DNA from: a virus | Virus record (IMG/VR): IMGVR_UViG_3300027754_000180 | Location: 1-42,980 of that record | Length of the DNA: 42,980 nucleotides | Direction: 5' to 3' (one strand) | Shown here: positions 16,447 through 24,430 of the stretch, piece by piece | How positions within the stretch are numbered: position 1 is the stretch's first letter | Layout: each line of letters begins with the position of its first letter | Translations under genes and position numbers: made by a program | The notes under the pieces: model-generated | Databases searched by the model: none | The model's input: the letters and a program-made list of their open reading frames with translations, nothing else | Told to the model about the DNA's origin: nothing

Positions 16447-18303
16447 TTATGGCGCGATGCACAGTCCGTTTTTGAAAGAAGAGCAGGCGCCTGCGGTAAC
16501 GCCGGCAGATCCGTCAGAAGCCTGGTATCCCTGGTACGAACGAATGCCGCCAGCGTTGGTGATGCACATCCGAGGAGTTCCGGCGCTGACAGTGTCATCG
16601 TAAATACACAAGCTATTCCCCCCACCAGCCGAGGCACTGTCAAATTCCCAAATATGGCCACCGATCATAACGAGTGCGGCGGTTCCACCATTTGCCGTCA
16701 GCTTGATAACTGGGTTCACCTCGCCGTTGTTGATGTCAACTGCTGCACCGGGAGAGCATGAACCATAAGCCAAAATGCCGATCCTTCTCGTGCTTTCGTC
16801 AAAGCACAGGCTTGTAGAGCTGGCTATCTCGATCATTCTGGAGCCAGTAGGGTCGTACCAGAACCTGAACCCACGCTTTTCGCCATTCGCTAGAGTCTTG
16901 GTCGCCGTACCGGTAGCAAGTTTCCAGGCCGCGTTAAACGTAACCGTCGCCCCGGCACCGGATGCGTTATCCACCACCATCATGTACTCCTGCCCGTCCA
17001 GCATCCCGGTCGGCGCTCCGATTGTACAACCTGCGCCTGCGAGAACCATCGTGTATCCAGTCGGTGAGTTTTTGAAATCTGGGGTCAGGGTTCCAGATCC
17101 GCATGTATCTCGCGTGTTCTTCGTGGCGAAAGAGGAGGCTCGCTGGTTGAAAAACGGGCCGTACCCGTAGAGCTTGGTAGTAGACGCCATAAACGGGAAG
17201 GCGTTGAGGGCGAACTCTCCAACCGGGTTTCCGGTCAGGATTACCTCTCCGGTGTTGGCGGTAGTGGACATCAGTCCATCAGGAAATACGTTTGGGTTCC
17301 AAAGCGCATAAATGCTGTCGATCCGCACGTTGGCGTAGCCAGCCATCACCAGTACGGTTGGGGATTCCTGCGTTGCCACAGGAGCCGATGCAAGTATTTG
17401 GTTATTTGTCAGCGTCAAATAGGAAAAACTAATGGAACTTCCCACGTCGCCAACCCGGAACGGATTCAGCCCGGTCGTGCTCCCGTTCCCTTCCGTATGC
17501 CCGTTAATGAACGCAACTGAGGCGACTATAGTATGCCCAACATTCATCACGCGACCAGCGTTCGATTCGACAGTGCAACCATCAAAGACTGTCGAAACAG
17601 TACTATCGGCGGAAATACCGTCACCGCCATTGCTTCCGATGTAGCACTTTCCTCCATGAAATCTGGTGGTCGTGCTGACCCCAACCGGAGAGGGGTTCCA
17701 CACCACCCCAGTCCCGGTTCCGTTAGTAACGCGGGTGTTTTCGTAATCATTCACCTGAAGGTAATCCAGATACAGCGGGTTCGTTCCGCCGCTCAGGTGG
17801 ATATTGCTTGTGCTGAACCTGTTCTGTGCGCGAACGAAAAGTAAATTCGTAACTTTAGAGTTCGGTAGCGTGTTGTAAATCTGGAGATCCTGAATCCGAT
17901 TCTCAGACTGATACCCGCCACCAGTTCCCCCGTCAAACGAAACGCATTTCGTACCTGCATTCGTTGGATCGCAAAATATCTGAGTCGCAGACAGACTTTG
18001 CCCTTTCCATGTGCAGTTGGTCCCGGCCCAACTCAATGTCCCGGTATTCCGATACGTCCCATTCGGCCAATACAGTCCACTCCCTGTACCGCAGACCGTG
18101 TTGATGGCCCTCTGCAAATTTGCCGTATCGTCTGTTGTCCCATCCCCGGTCACGCCGAAGTCCTTTACGCTTATGATGTCGTTTGCCTTGGACTGAGTGT
18201 TGCGCAACACCGCCCCGGTTCCGGTCTGCTTGGTGGTGATCTGAGATGCGCCGGTTTGAGCGATCAAAGCAACTGGGATGAGCAATGCAATTAAGAATTT
18301 CAT
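16447..18303 (-). CDS. Pectate-lyase-fold tailspike with signal peptide
   Basis: The product has 618 residues. A Sec signal (MKFLIALLIPVALIAQ) is followed by IISVKDFGVTGDGTTDDTANLQRAI, the hallmark N-terminal segment of right-handed beta-helix tailspikes and polysaccharide depolymerases. The middle is regular beta-helix (repeated Asn/Gly/Thr turns to about residue 350). The C-terminal part (LCFDESTRRIGILAYG onward) looks like a separate receptor-binding or trimerisation region. The ATG overlaps the neck gene's stop (ATGA). A secretion signal on a tailspike is unusual. The active-site residues cannot be assigned by eye. Confidence 0.75.
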   Translation of the reverse strand: MKFLIALLIPVALIAQTGASQITTKQTGTGAVLRNTQSKANDIISVKDFGVTGDGTTDDTANLQRAINTVCGTGSGLYWPNGTYRNTGTLSWAGTNCTWKGQSLSATQIFCDPTNAGTKCVSFDGGTGGGYQSENRIQDLQIYNTLPNSKVTNLLFVRAQNRFSTSNIHLSGGTNPLYLDYLQVNDYENTRVTNGTGTGVVWNPSPVGVSTTTRFHGGKCYIGSNGGDGISADSTVSTVFDGCTVESNAGRVMNVGHTIVASVAFINGHTEGNGSTTGLNPFRVGDVGSSISFSYLTLTNNQILASAPVATQESPTVLVMAGYANVRIDSIYALWNPNVFPDGLMSTTANTGEVILTGNPVGEFALNAFPFMASTTKLYGYGPFFNQRASSFATKNTRDTCGSGTLTPDFKNSPTGYTMVLAGAGCTIGAPTGMLDGQEYMMVVDNASGAGATVTFNAAWKLATGTATKTLANGEKRGFRFWYDPTGSRMIEIASSTSLCFDESTRRIGILAYGSCSPGAAVDINNGEVNPVIKLTANGGTAALVMIGGHIWEFDSASAGGGNSLCIYDDTVSAGTPRMCITNAGGIRSYQGYQASDGSAGVTAGACSSFKNGLCIAP

Positions 18304-19616
18304 ACTGGTCCGTAGGTTACTCCAAGATAGGTGATGGTGAGGTCGTCAGTGACAACCAGCGAAAGCCGGGTTGTCATGCCCACGGTTACGCCTGTACCGC
18401 TGAACGCAGTCGGGTCGATGCCGATATAGTCAGCAGAGAACGTGACCGCATACTCGCCAGAGCCTCCCTGAATCAAGACAATCCAGAATGGGCCTGGTTG
18501 CAGGTTGGTCGGCGTTGAAATGAGCGTGGCTTGCGTTACGGTCACTTCCTGCACGCTGCCGAGGCTGAGGTCCAGTGGCGCTACACCAGCCGCAACAGGG
18601 ACCACGTAATACCCGCCTGAAGGGTTCACGCCGCCCCCCGAACTTGCTGAACTGCTGCCGCCGTAGCTGAAAGATCCATAAATGTAGTCCCCTGTCAACG
18701 TGCTAAGTCCAGCCTTTGATCGGAACATTGGCTTAACAAAAATGGTGCGCTGAAGGTTTTGAACCTGAAGGTTTAAAAACGAGCGGAGCAAGCCACCGGA
18801 CCCGTCTGCTTCACCCTTCGGCCCCAGTGCTCTTGCGGTCAGCCTGTTGGCCATCTCGTACCATCCGCGAGATTCAGCCGCAAGGGACGCGACCCTAGTG
18901 GCAAGGAACGCCATGCAGTCATCAATCCCAAGTTCGGTATTCACGTTGGTCGGAGGTATTGCGGATGCCCAATACGTGATGTGAAGCTGAACCGGCTGAG
19001 TTGCGCCAAGAAATCGCAGTTGGCTATCCTGCCACTGCCAGATCCGCAAATACGAACTGATTGGCTGGTTGTACGGCATGTCCCGCACCGCGCCCATCAT
19101 TAGAAACCTGTCGCCGCTCCACATAACCTTGCCGCCTGTACCGGCAACGCCCGGAGCGGTAGACCCGTTAAGCGAGAACAACGTAGGCGAAAGGTACGTT
19201 ATGTACCACATGCCCCACGGAGCCGTTGTCCCGGTGACGTCCGCAATCTGTACCGAAGCGTTATTCGCCAGACCGCCGGTGCCCGAGGTCGCCACCCGAA
19301 TCGGCGTGGTATCGGTCGTGCCGGTAATCGTCAGGGTAGTGACGTTCCCGCGCTCCTCGATCTGCTCCGGTTCTGCAAAGTCGTCGATGCCGATAGCGAA
19401 CGGGTCAAATAGGGTGGTGTACGACGGAAGGTAGTGGAAGAAATCCCGACGTACACGCGGAGTCTGGACCTGCGCCATGATCTGCCACAGTTCAGGGTAG
19501 GCGATATTAAAGAACTGCTGCATTTGCGTATTAGAGAACCCAATAGACGCACTGGTGTCGCCACCTTGAAGTTGTGCGCGGGCCGTATCAAAGACGTTGA
19601 GCAGCGTGTTTTTCAT
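18300..19616 (-). CDS. Putative neck / head-tail adaptor protein with FCCH-like insert
   Basis: The product has 438 residues. The N-terminal helical part (FSNTQMQQFFNIAYPELWQ) and a central segment with RLTARALGPKGEADGSGGLL then LNLQVQNLQRTIF are typical of phage adaptor proteins that follow the coat gene. Between them, at about residues 92-170, lies a beta domain (TTLTITGTTDTTPIRV, later GMWYITYLSPTLFSLNGS). It resembles the FCCH-type domain found in many phage virion proteins. A Ser/Gly linker precedes a C-terminal beta-sandwich of about 110 residues. The adaptor role is inferred from position and helical core. Confidence 0.55.
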   Translation of the reverse strand: MKNTLLNVFDTARAQLQGGDTSASIGFSNTQMQQFFNIAYPELWQIMAQVQTPRVRRDFFHYLPSYTTLFDPFAIGIDDFAEPEQIEERGNVTTLTITGTTDTTPIRVATSGTGGLANNASVQIADVTGTTAPWGMWYITYLSPTLFSLNGSTAPGVAGTGGKVMWSGDRFLMMGAVRDMPYNQPISSYLRIWQWQDSQLRFLGATQPVQLHITYWASAIPPTNVNTELGIDDCMAFLATRVASLAAESRGWYEMANRLTARALGPKGEADGSGGLLRSFLNLQVQNLQRTIFVKPMFRSKAGLSTLTGDYIYGSFSYGGSSSASSGGGVNPSGGYYVVPVAAGVAPLDLSLGSVQEVTVTQATLISTPTNLQPGPFWIVLIQGGSGEYAVTFSADYIGIDPTAFSGTGVTVGMTTRLSLVVTDDLTITYLGVTYGPV

Positions 19617-19622
19617 GTTGGT

Positions 19623-20330
19623 TTACGCGAACACAGGCTTCAAGGGGGGTGCAATAGGGGGGCGTCCAGCCTTGCGGGGCGCTTCCTGTTCAGCAACCGG
19701 GGAGGCATTGAAGTCGGGCTGAACCGACCGGCACACCTTGCAGATCGTGGCCAGCGCGTTGATCTTTTCAAAGCACGCCGTACATTCTTTCCAGCCCTTA
19801 TGCTGTTCGCCAATGTTGGCAACCCACTTCGCGTCAACGCCGAGCCACACAGCAGCCGCACGGTGAATCTCGTTGATTTGCTTGAAATCGTGCTTTTCCG
19901 CGTATGCCTGACCTTCGAGAAACAGCCCCTCGAAATAGCCTTTCTGTTGGGCGTTCATGGTGGCGAGTTCGGCATCGGTGGGTTCGTCACCCGCGATAAC
20001 CATGATGCCGGGGAGGAATCCATTGCCCGTACCGATGCGTTGAACGGCCCAGTGCGTGTGTAGATCCTTCGCGAGCGACCCGACGTCAACAAAGAAGTCC
20101 TTGTTGCTCTGACGCCCGGATGCAGTCATTGCGTCCACGTCCTGAATCCGCTGAAACATATCGGAAACCTTGAGCGTAGAATAGTTGCCTTTCTTTGCGG
20201 CGGGGAGAACGAACTCCGTCATGCCGCCGTTTCGCGTAAATCCGTAATCACGCTGGAGCTTGCACTCCAACGGGTAAACGGAAGCGATAGTAAGAGTTCG
20301 TGCTGTAAATCTGTCAAATGTATCTGCCAT
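19623..20330 (-). CDS. Virion-region protein with C-terminal zinc ribbon
   Basis: The frame is open to 20504, but the ATG at 20330 has AAGGAC upstream and begins a natural sequence (MADTFDRFTARTL), giving 235 residues. The N-terminal two thirds are helical and acidic, with no recognised motif. Near the C-terminus CTACFEKINALATICKVC gives two CxxC pairs, a zinc-ribbon spacing. A basic Pro-rich tail follows. It lies between the neck-type gene and the 194-residue gene below the coat gene. Function unknown. Confidence 0.6.
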   Translation of the reverse strand: MADTFDRFTARTLTIASVYPLECKLQRDYGFTRNGGMTEFVLPAAKKGNYSTLKVSDMFQRIQDVDAMTASGRQSNKDFFVDVGSLAKDLHTHWAVQRIGTGNGFLPGIMVIAGDEPTDAELATMNAQQKGYFEGLFLEGQAYAEKHDFKQINEIHRAAAVWLGVDAKWVANIGEQHKGWKECTACFEKINALATICKVCRSVQPDFNASPVAEQEAPRKAGRPPIAPPLKPVFA

Positions 20331-20340
20331 ATCAATGTCC

Positions 20341-20925
20341 TTATTGCGCGAGCAATGCCGCGCCGACTGATGGAAAACTTGTGCTGCTGGAACGTGAACC
20401 GGGAAGAGCGCCAAACGCCGGGACTGCATCACCAAATGCAGCGTCCTGTTCGTCTTCAGCGTGCTTATCGATTCGGTCCTGAATGTCCTGACCTTCCTTG
20501 GCAATATCGGCTTGCGTCATTGCCCTACGAGTCTTGACAAGTTCGATTAACGTGTCGGTCAGCGTTTCGGTGGGCAGTTTCCCTTGTTCAGCCCAAGCGT
20601 CAACCGGAGTCCAATACCCCTCACGCGGCCAGAGAGCGTCGGCACCGTACTTGATGCGCCAGCTCACTTCGTTGTCCGCTTCGTGCCAGTGAGCGATGAC
20701 CCAAACATCGTGATAGTGCGGCATCATCTTCCGGCGCTTGTAAATCGGCTGCTGAACAATTAAGCCAGACGGCATAGTCACCGATTCGTACCCGGTGATG
20801 TCTCGCATCCAGTGCCAGAAGTCTTCCGAATGGACCCACTTGTACAGCGGTTCTCCATGCGGGTTACGCCCGAGGCTGGCCCCGATGCGTTCGTTCATCT
20901 TCTTGATCTGCTTTGGAATTTCCAT
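20341..20925 (-). CDS. Hypothetical protein downstream of the coat gene
   Basis: The product has 194 residues and begins MEIPKQIKKMNERIG. The first two thirds look folded, with many aromatics (SEDFWHWMRDITGY, HYHDVWVIAHWHEADNEVSW, GYWTPVDAWAEQGKLP). The last third is helical, then Ala/Gly/Ser-rich. I do not recognise the family. It sits directly after the coat gene, separated by a terminator-like hairpin, so it would be expressed at a lower level than coat. Confidence 0.6.
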   Translation of the reverse strand: MEIPKQIKKMNERIGASLGRNPHGEPLYKWVHSEDFWHWMRDITGYESVTMPSGLIVQQPIYKRRKMMPHYHDVWVIAHWHEADNEVSWRIKYGADALWPREGYWTPVDAWAEQGKLPTETLTDTLIELVKTRRAMTQADIAKEGQDIQDRIDKHAEDEQDAAFGDAVPAFGALPGSRSSSTSFPSVGAALLAQ

Positions 20926-20945
20926 AAACTCCGATTCGGTTAAAC

Positions 20946-20983
20946 GTGGGGGCCGTTCTGATTTGCACCAGAGCAGCCCCCAC
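20946..20983 (-). terminator. Hairpin terminator or attenuator after the coat gene
   Basis: Read on the minus strand, GTGGGGGC pairs perfectly with GCCCCCAC across a 22-base loop, 13 bases after the coat stop codon. A short GTTTAA follows, so the U-tract is weak. It may reduce read-through from the highly expressed coat gene or protect the coat mRNA 3' end. Confidence 0.5.
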
Positions 20984-20996
20984 CAAGGGGAGAGAC

Positions 20997-22298
20997 TTAC
21001 ATACCTGTCGGGATGGTCAGGCTGGAGATGATGCCGCCGGAGCCAGGATCAGCGCAGAACGTGTTCTCGCTGGAGACGAGGAAGAAGTTCATGCTGGTCT
21101 TGACTGCGCCGTCGCCGTTACGACCCTCGAAGATGTACTTGCCATCGGGAGTGGAGAAGTACTCCAGTTCCTTCAGGTTGACGCGACCCCAGTCATCCAT
21201 CACGACCTGGTCGAGACGGCTGCGGTCAGCTTTCTTGCTGACGAGGTAATCCACGCCACAGAACGGAACCTTGTCGTTTTCCTTGCGATTGCCGGGAATC
21301 CGGTCAAGGTTGCGAGCGATGTCGGGACCGGGGACGTTCCACATCACCACCTGATCGCCGGTGTTGAAGATTGCCTGACGCTGTGCCATGTGGCAAATGC
21401 CAAGAGTCTTGCCGATGACCGATTCGTCACGGCGCTGGATGCGGTAATCGTTGAGGATCAGCCCCATTGCAGACGTGAGAGAAGCGGAAGCAGTGTAATT
21501 CGGGGTCACCAGTTCAGGAACGGTCACGCGGCTCAAGCCGAGCGTCGAACCAGACGTGGTGGACGAATTGTAGTTGTACAGGCCATACCGCGTGGTGCCT
21601 GCGGCCAGAGTGGCTGCGTAGTTGGCAACCGCGATAACGTCGGTGTTCAGGGGGCTGGTGACGGTGCCGACCAACTGCGCTGTTTTGTTGACCGGGTCAA
21701 TGGCGGTGACCTGAAGGCTAATGCCCTTCTTGGTGGACCCGGCAGCGTTATAAACGTCAACAATCTGACCGAGTTCAAGGCGCTGCGGGCCGAAGTTGGC
21801 CTCGAGGTAGTACAGAGGATCGGTGCCTGCGGGAGTAGCGCCCGAGCCAATGCCGGTCGCGAGAACCGCATTGCCGGAAGCAAACGCCAGAGAGTCTTCG
21901 TAAGCCGTGAAGGTTCTGATGGCGTCCTTCATGGTTTTCTTGAACACGTTGACGACAGCCTGAGAGCTGGTCGCAGTACCGTCGATGGAGATTGTCGGCA
22001 GCAAGAACGAGAGAGACAGCGCAGTGTAACCAATGGTCATGTACTGCGTGGTCATCTGGTTGCCGTCAAGGAAGGCCGCGTTGTCGAGCGAAATGCCGCC
22101 AAACGCGCCGCCGACGTACTGTTCAACCGGGATACGATAGCCGAGCACTGCGCCCGAACCAGCGTACCAGGGAGAGACTTTCTCCACGTCGGTTTTCTTC
22201 AGTTCTTTGAGAAACGCCGAGTGCGAAAGAGATTGCAGGTAGGGGAGCTTGCTCCGTACCTTTTCCATGCTGACTGCATAAATCTGAGAAACGCCCAT
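20997..22298 (-). CDS. Major capsid (coat) protein
   Basis: The product has 433 residues, close to the length of P22-type coat proteins. AAGGAG precedes the ATG at ideal spacing. The N-terminal region is helical (SMEKVRSKLPYLQSLSHSAFLKEL), followed by SPWYAGSGAVLGYRIPVEQY and a long alternating helix and strand body. ICHMAQRQAIFNTGDQVVMW and VMDDWGRVNLKELEYFSTPDGKY resemble the spine-helix and A-domain parts of HK97-fold coats. It sits directly after the scaffold, followed by a terminator-like hairpin, as expected for the most abundant virion protein. The fold is inferred, not shown. Confidence 0.78.
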   Translation of the reverse strand: MGVSQIYAVSMEKVRSKLPYLQSLSHSAFLKELKKTDVEKVSPWYAGSGAVLGYRIPVEQYVGGAFGGISLDNAAFLDGNQMTTQYMTIGYTALSLSFLLPTISIDGTATSSQAVVNVFKKTMKDAIRTFTAYEDSLAFASGNAVLATGIGSGATPAGTDPLYYLEANFGPQRLELGQIVDVYNAAGSTKKGISLQVTAIDPVNKTAQLVGTVTSPLNTDVIAVANYAATLAAGTTRYGLYNYNSSTTSGSTLGLSRVTVPELVTPNYTASASLTSAMGLILNDYRIQRRDESVIGKTLGICHMAQRQAIFNTGDQVVMWNVPGPDIARNLDRIPGNRKENDKVPFCGVDYLVSKKADRSRLDQVVMDDWGRVNLKELEYFSTPDGKYIFEGRNGDGAVKTSMNFFLVSSENTFCADPGSGGIISSLTIPTGM

Positions 22299-22322
22299 GA
22301 TAGGCTCCTTAAAATTTTGGGA

Positions 22323-23669
22323 TTAGCCGAGAAGAGCGTCCAGCCCTTCACTTGCGGACTTCCAGTTTGGTTTTGGGAAGATGTCCCTCGGAGTTGGCTT
22401 ACCGCCAGCACCTGGTGCCATCTTCTGCGACCCGGTAGCCAGACGGTTATGAGTCGCCTGACTTTGCTGCACTACGCCTTTCGTGGCGTCTCCGATCAGA
22501 GGTTTCACGATGCCGGGAAGGATGCGGTTTACCCGCGCCTTAAACTCCTCGACCAAACGCGCTGCGCGTGGTTCAAGGTTGGTTGTTTGACCGGACCTGA
22601 TGGCCCTTACGAGATCCCGCTGGATGTCGCTGGTTTCCACCTTCTGATTGCGATTGAACTCAAAGTTCTTCTCGATTGATTCGTTGATCTGTGCGATTGC
22701 TTCGCGTTTTGCTGCTTTGAGGATGCCAGCAGGGAATGCCTGTTCGGCCCCCCTGAATGCTGCATCAACTGCGCTGGTGAGGACGGTGTCCCGCGCCCCA
22801 CTAATGTAGTTCCTGTCAAACTCCTGCCAGCGTTGGTTGGCAAACTGAGTTTCGCGCTGGTCAATCTGCTGTTCGCGCTGCCGCATTTCAAGCTGTGGAT
22901 CAAATTGCCGCAGACGGCTGGGAATCTTCTCCATCGTCTCGATGTATCGCCCGTTGATGGCGTAATCAAGCGCCTGAGCTGACAGGAAATCGTCCCTGTC
23001 GCCTGTTTCCCTTGCCCTGTCGTAAGCCCGGTTAATCGTGACGCGGTGAACCTGCGCTTCAATCTGCCCCAACGCCTGCGCTGCCATCGGGTTATTGCTG
23101 GCCTGAGATGCAAGGTAAGCGGGGAGGCGCTGCGCCATCGACCCAAATGCCTCAGGCGAACCTTTCTGCCAGTAGTCCATGAACTGAGTCAAGGATTCCG
23201 GTTCCGCAGAGTCAAACATGCTCTGCATGGCGCGGAAGTCGCTGGCACCTTCGTAGTGCGATTTGGCGTCTTCTACGGTCGGAGCAAACTCTTCAATGGA
23301 CTTTACAAAGTTCTTGGCGTTGACAAAGCCGCGCATCCGGTCGGGCTTGACGTTGTAATACTTGCGACCCGCATCGTCGGTAAACTGCTCATCTCGTCCG
23401 TCTTCGTCAATAACAGGTTCATCGCTGGAGGCTTCGGCTTCAAGCGGTTCAGCGCCGTCTTCTGCCTGATATTCCTGTTCAGCTTCCGGTTCACTCTGCT
23501 GCTGCGAAAGTTCCGAAGATGACTGCTGAGTTGATGCTCCATCAAACATTGAATCAAGCGCATCGGAGGTGTTGCCGTAATCGCCCGCGTCTGCTGACGA
23601 GGACATGGGTGCTTCTGGTGTCATGTGGTCCTTTGCCCGACTGCTGCCGGGGTGAGATTTGCGGGGCAT
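22323..23669 (-). CDS. Scaffolding protein
   Basis: Two starts are plausible: ATG 23669 with GGGAG, used here, and ATG 23624 with AAAGGA. The product has 448 residues from the first. The N-terminal 120 residues are very acidic and Gln/Ser/Glu-rich (LSQQQSEPEAEQEYQ). The rest is almost entirely charged helix (EMRQREQQIDQRETQFANQRW), and the C-terminus is basic. This composition and the position between portal and coat are those of P22-type scaffolding proteins, which guide capsid assembly and then leave. The free-standing HNH gene at 23792 lies between it and the portal gene. Confidence 0.72.
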   Translation of the reverse strand: MPRKSHPGSSRAKDHMTPEAPMSSSADAGDYGNTSDALDSMFDGASTQQSSSELSQQQSEPEAEQEYQAEDGAEPLEAEASSDEPVIDEDGRDEQFTDDAGRKYYNVKPDRMRGFVNAKNFVKSIEEFAPTVEDAKSHYEGASDFRAMQSMFDSAEPESLTQFMDYWQKGSPEAFGSMAQRLPAYLASQASNNPMAAQALGQIEAQVHRVTINRAYDRARETGDRDDFLSAQALDYAINGRYIETMEKIPSRLRQFDPQLEMRQREQQIDQRETQFANQRWQEFDRNYISGARDTVLTSAVDAAFRGAEQAFPAGILKAAKREAIAQINESIEKNFEFNRNQKVETSDIQRDLVRAIRSGQTTNLEPRAARLVEEFKARVNRILPGIVKPLIGDATKGVVQQSQATHNRLATGSQKMAPGAGGKPTPRDIFPKPNWKSASEGLDALLG

Positions 23670-23719
23670 TACTGCTCCCGCGTGCCAACGATCAACGCTG
23701 GCGAACTTGGCACAAAACT

Positions 23720-23764
23720 TGGTAAAATAGAAAAGGCCACGCAGTGTGCAACCACTGTGCGGCC
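23720..23764 (+). promoter_or_regulatory. Extended -10 promoter and 5' hairpin for the HNH gene at 23792
   Basis: TGG-TAAAAT (23720-23728) is an extended -10 element; no -35 at normal distance is convincing. A hairpin starts seven bases downstream of the -10: GGCC (23735-23738) pairs with GGCC (23761-23764), and inside it CGCAGTG pairs with CACTGTG, including one G-U pair. The transcript would begin with this stem-loop, as at the other free-standing HNH gene. AAGGAGG lies a few bases before the ATG. Confidence 0.5.
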
Positions 23765-23791
23765 CAAGCAATGCGATCTAAGGAGGATCAC

Positions 23792-24430
23792 ATGCCTAAC
23801 CAATATCTTAAACAGTCGCCGCTACTACTTGACCGATTCATGGCGAAGGTGTCGCCCGAACCAAATTCAGGGTGCTGGCTTTGGACTGGATCAATCCAGC
23901 AATCACCGTTCCCCAAATACCCCGGATACAACGGCTACGGATCTTTTGCGAGGCCAGGGAAAAGCAAACTGGCACATCGCGCATCCTATGAACTATTCGT
24001 TGGCGAGATACCGGATGGGCTACATATCGATCACCTTTGCAGGGTCCGATCATGCGTAAATCCAAAACACCTTGAGCCTGTAACGCGGGCGGAAAACGTT
24101 CGGCGAGGCAACGGCGGCGCTTATTTTCGCGACAAAACCCATTGCCCGCAAGGCCACGAGTACTCTCCCGAGAACACTACAGTAAAGCCAATCTCAGGGA
24201 AGCCTAATCGCTTCAACAGAATTTGCCGTACCTGCGCTATTGAATACGGCCATCGAAAACGGCAGGCGCAACGGGCGGCTGGGCTGTTTCACGCACGGCC
24301 CGGTCGGCCATCACCGGAAGCACAGGCCGCTGTGGCGGAGGCACTTCGATGTTGGCGTCTTTCAAAACAGCCATCGTCTGATTTGGATCAAGATCCTTTG
24401 AACTCACTGATACCGAGACTTTGGGAGTAA
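23792..24430 (+). CDS. Free-standing HNH homing endonuclease overlapping the portal 3' end
   Basis: The ATG at 23792 follows an ideal AAGGAGG. The product has 212 residues. The core is HNH_3-like: GCWLWTGS near residue 28, GYNGYGSFARPGK, the AHRASYELFVGEIP helix, and HIDHLCRVRSCVNPKHLEPVT with the catalytic His and zinc Cys residues. A Cys/His zinc knuckle follows (THCPQGHEYSPEN, later ICRTCAIEYGHRKR). The last 64 or so residues are read antisense to the end of the portal gene and look arbitrary, so the gene probably lost its own stop when it landed there. It lies between scaffold and portal, whose frames are intact. Confidence 0.85.
   Translation: MPNQYLKQSPLLLDRFMAKVSPEPNSGCWLWTGSIQQSPFPKYPGYNGYGSFARPGKSKLAHRASYELFVGEIPDGLHIDHLCRVRSCVNPKHLEPVTRAENVRRGNGGAYFRDKTHCPQGHEYSPENTTVKPISGKPNRFNRICRTCAIEYGHRKRQAQRAAGLFHARPGRPSPEAQAAVAEALRCWRLSKQPSSDLDQDPLNSLIPRLWE

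Noticed and set aside
20946-22679. A 577-codon open frame on the plus strand across the coat and scaffold genes
   Set aside because: It is antisense to well-supported coat and scaffold genes, has no ribosome site or recognisable domain, and covers the terminator hairpin; it is a shadow of biased codon use.
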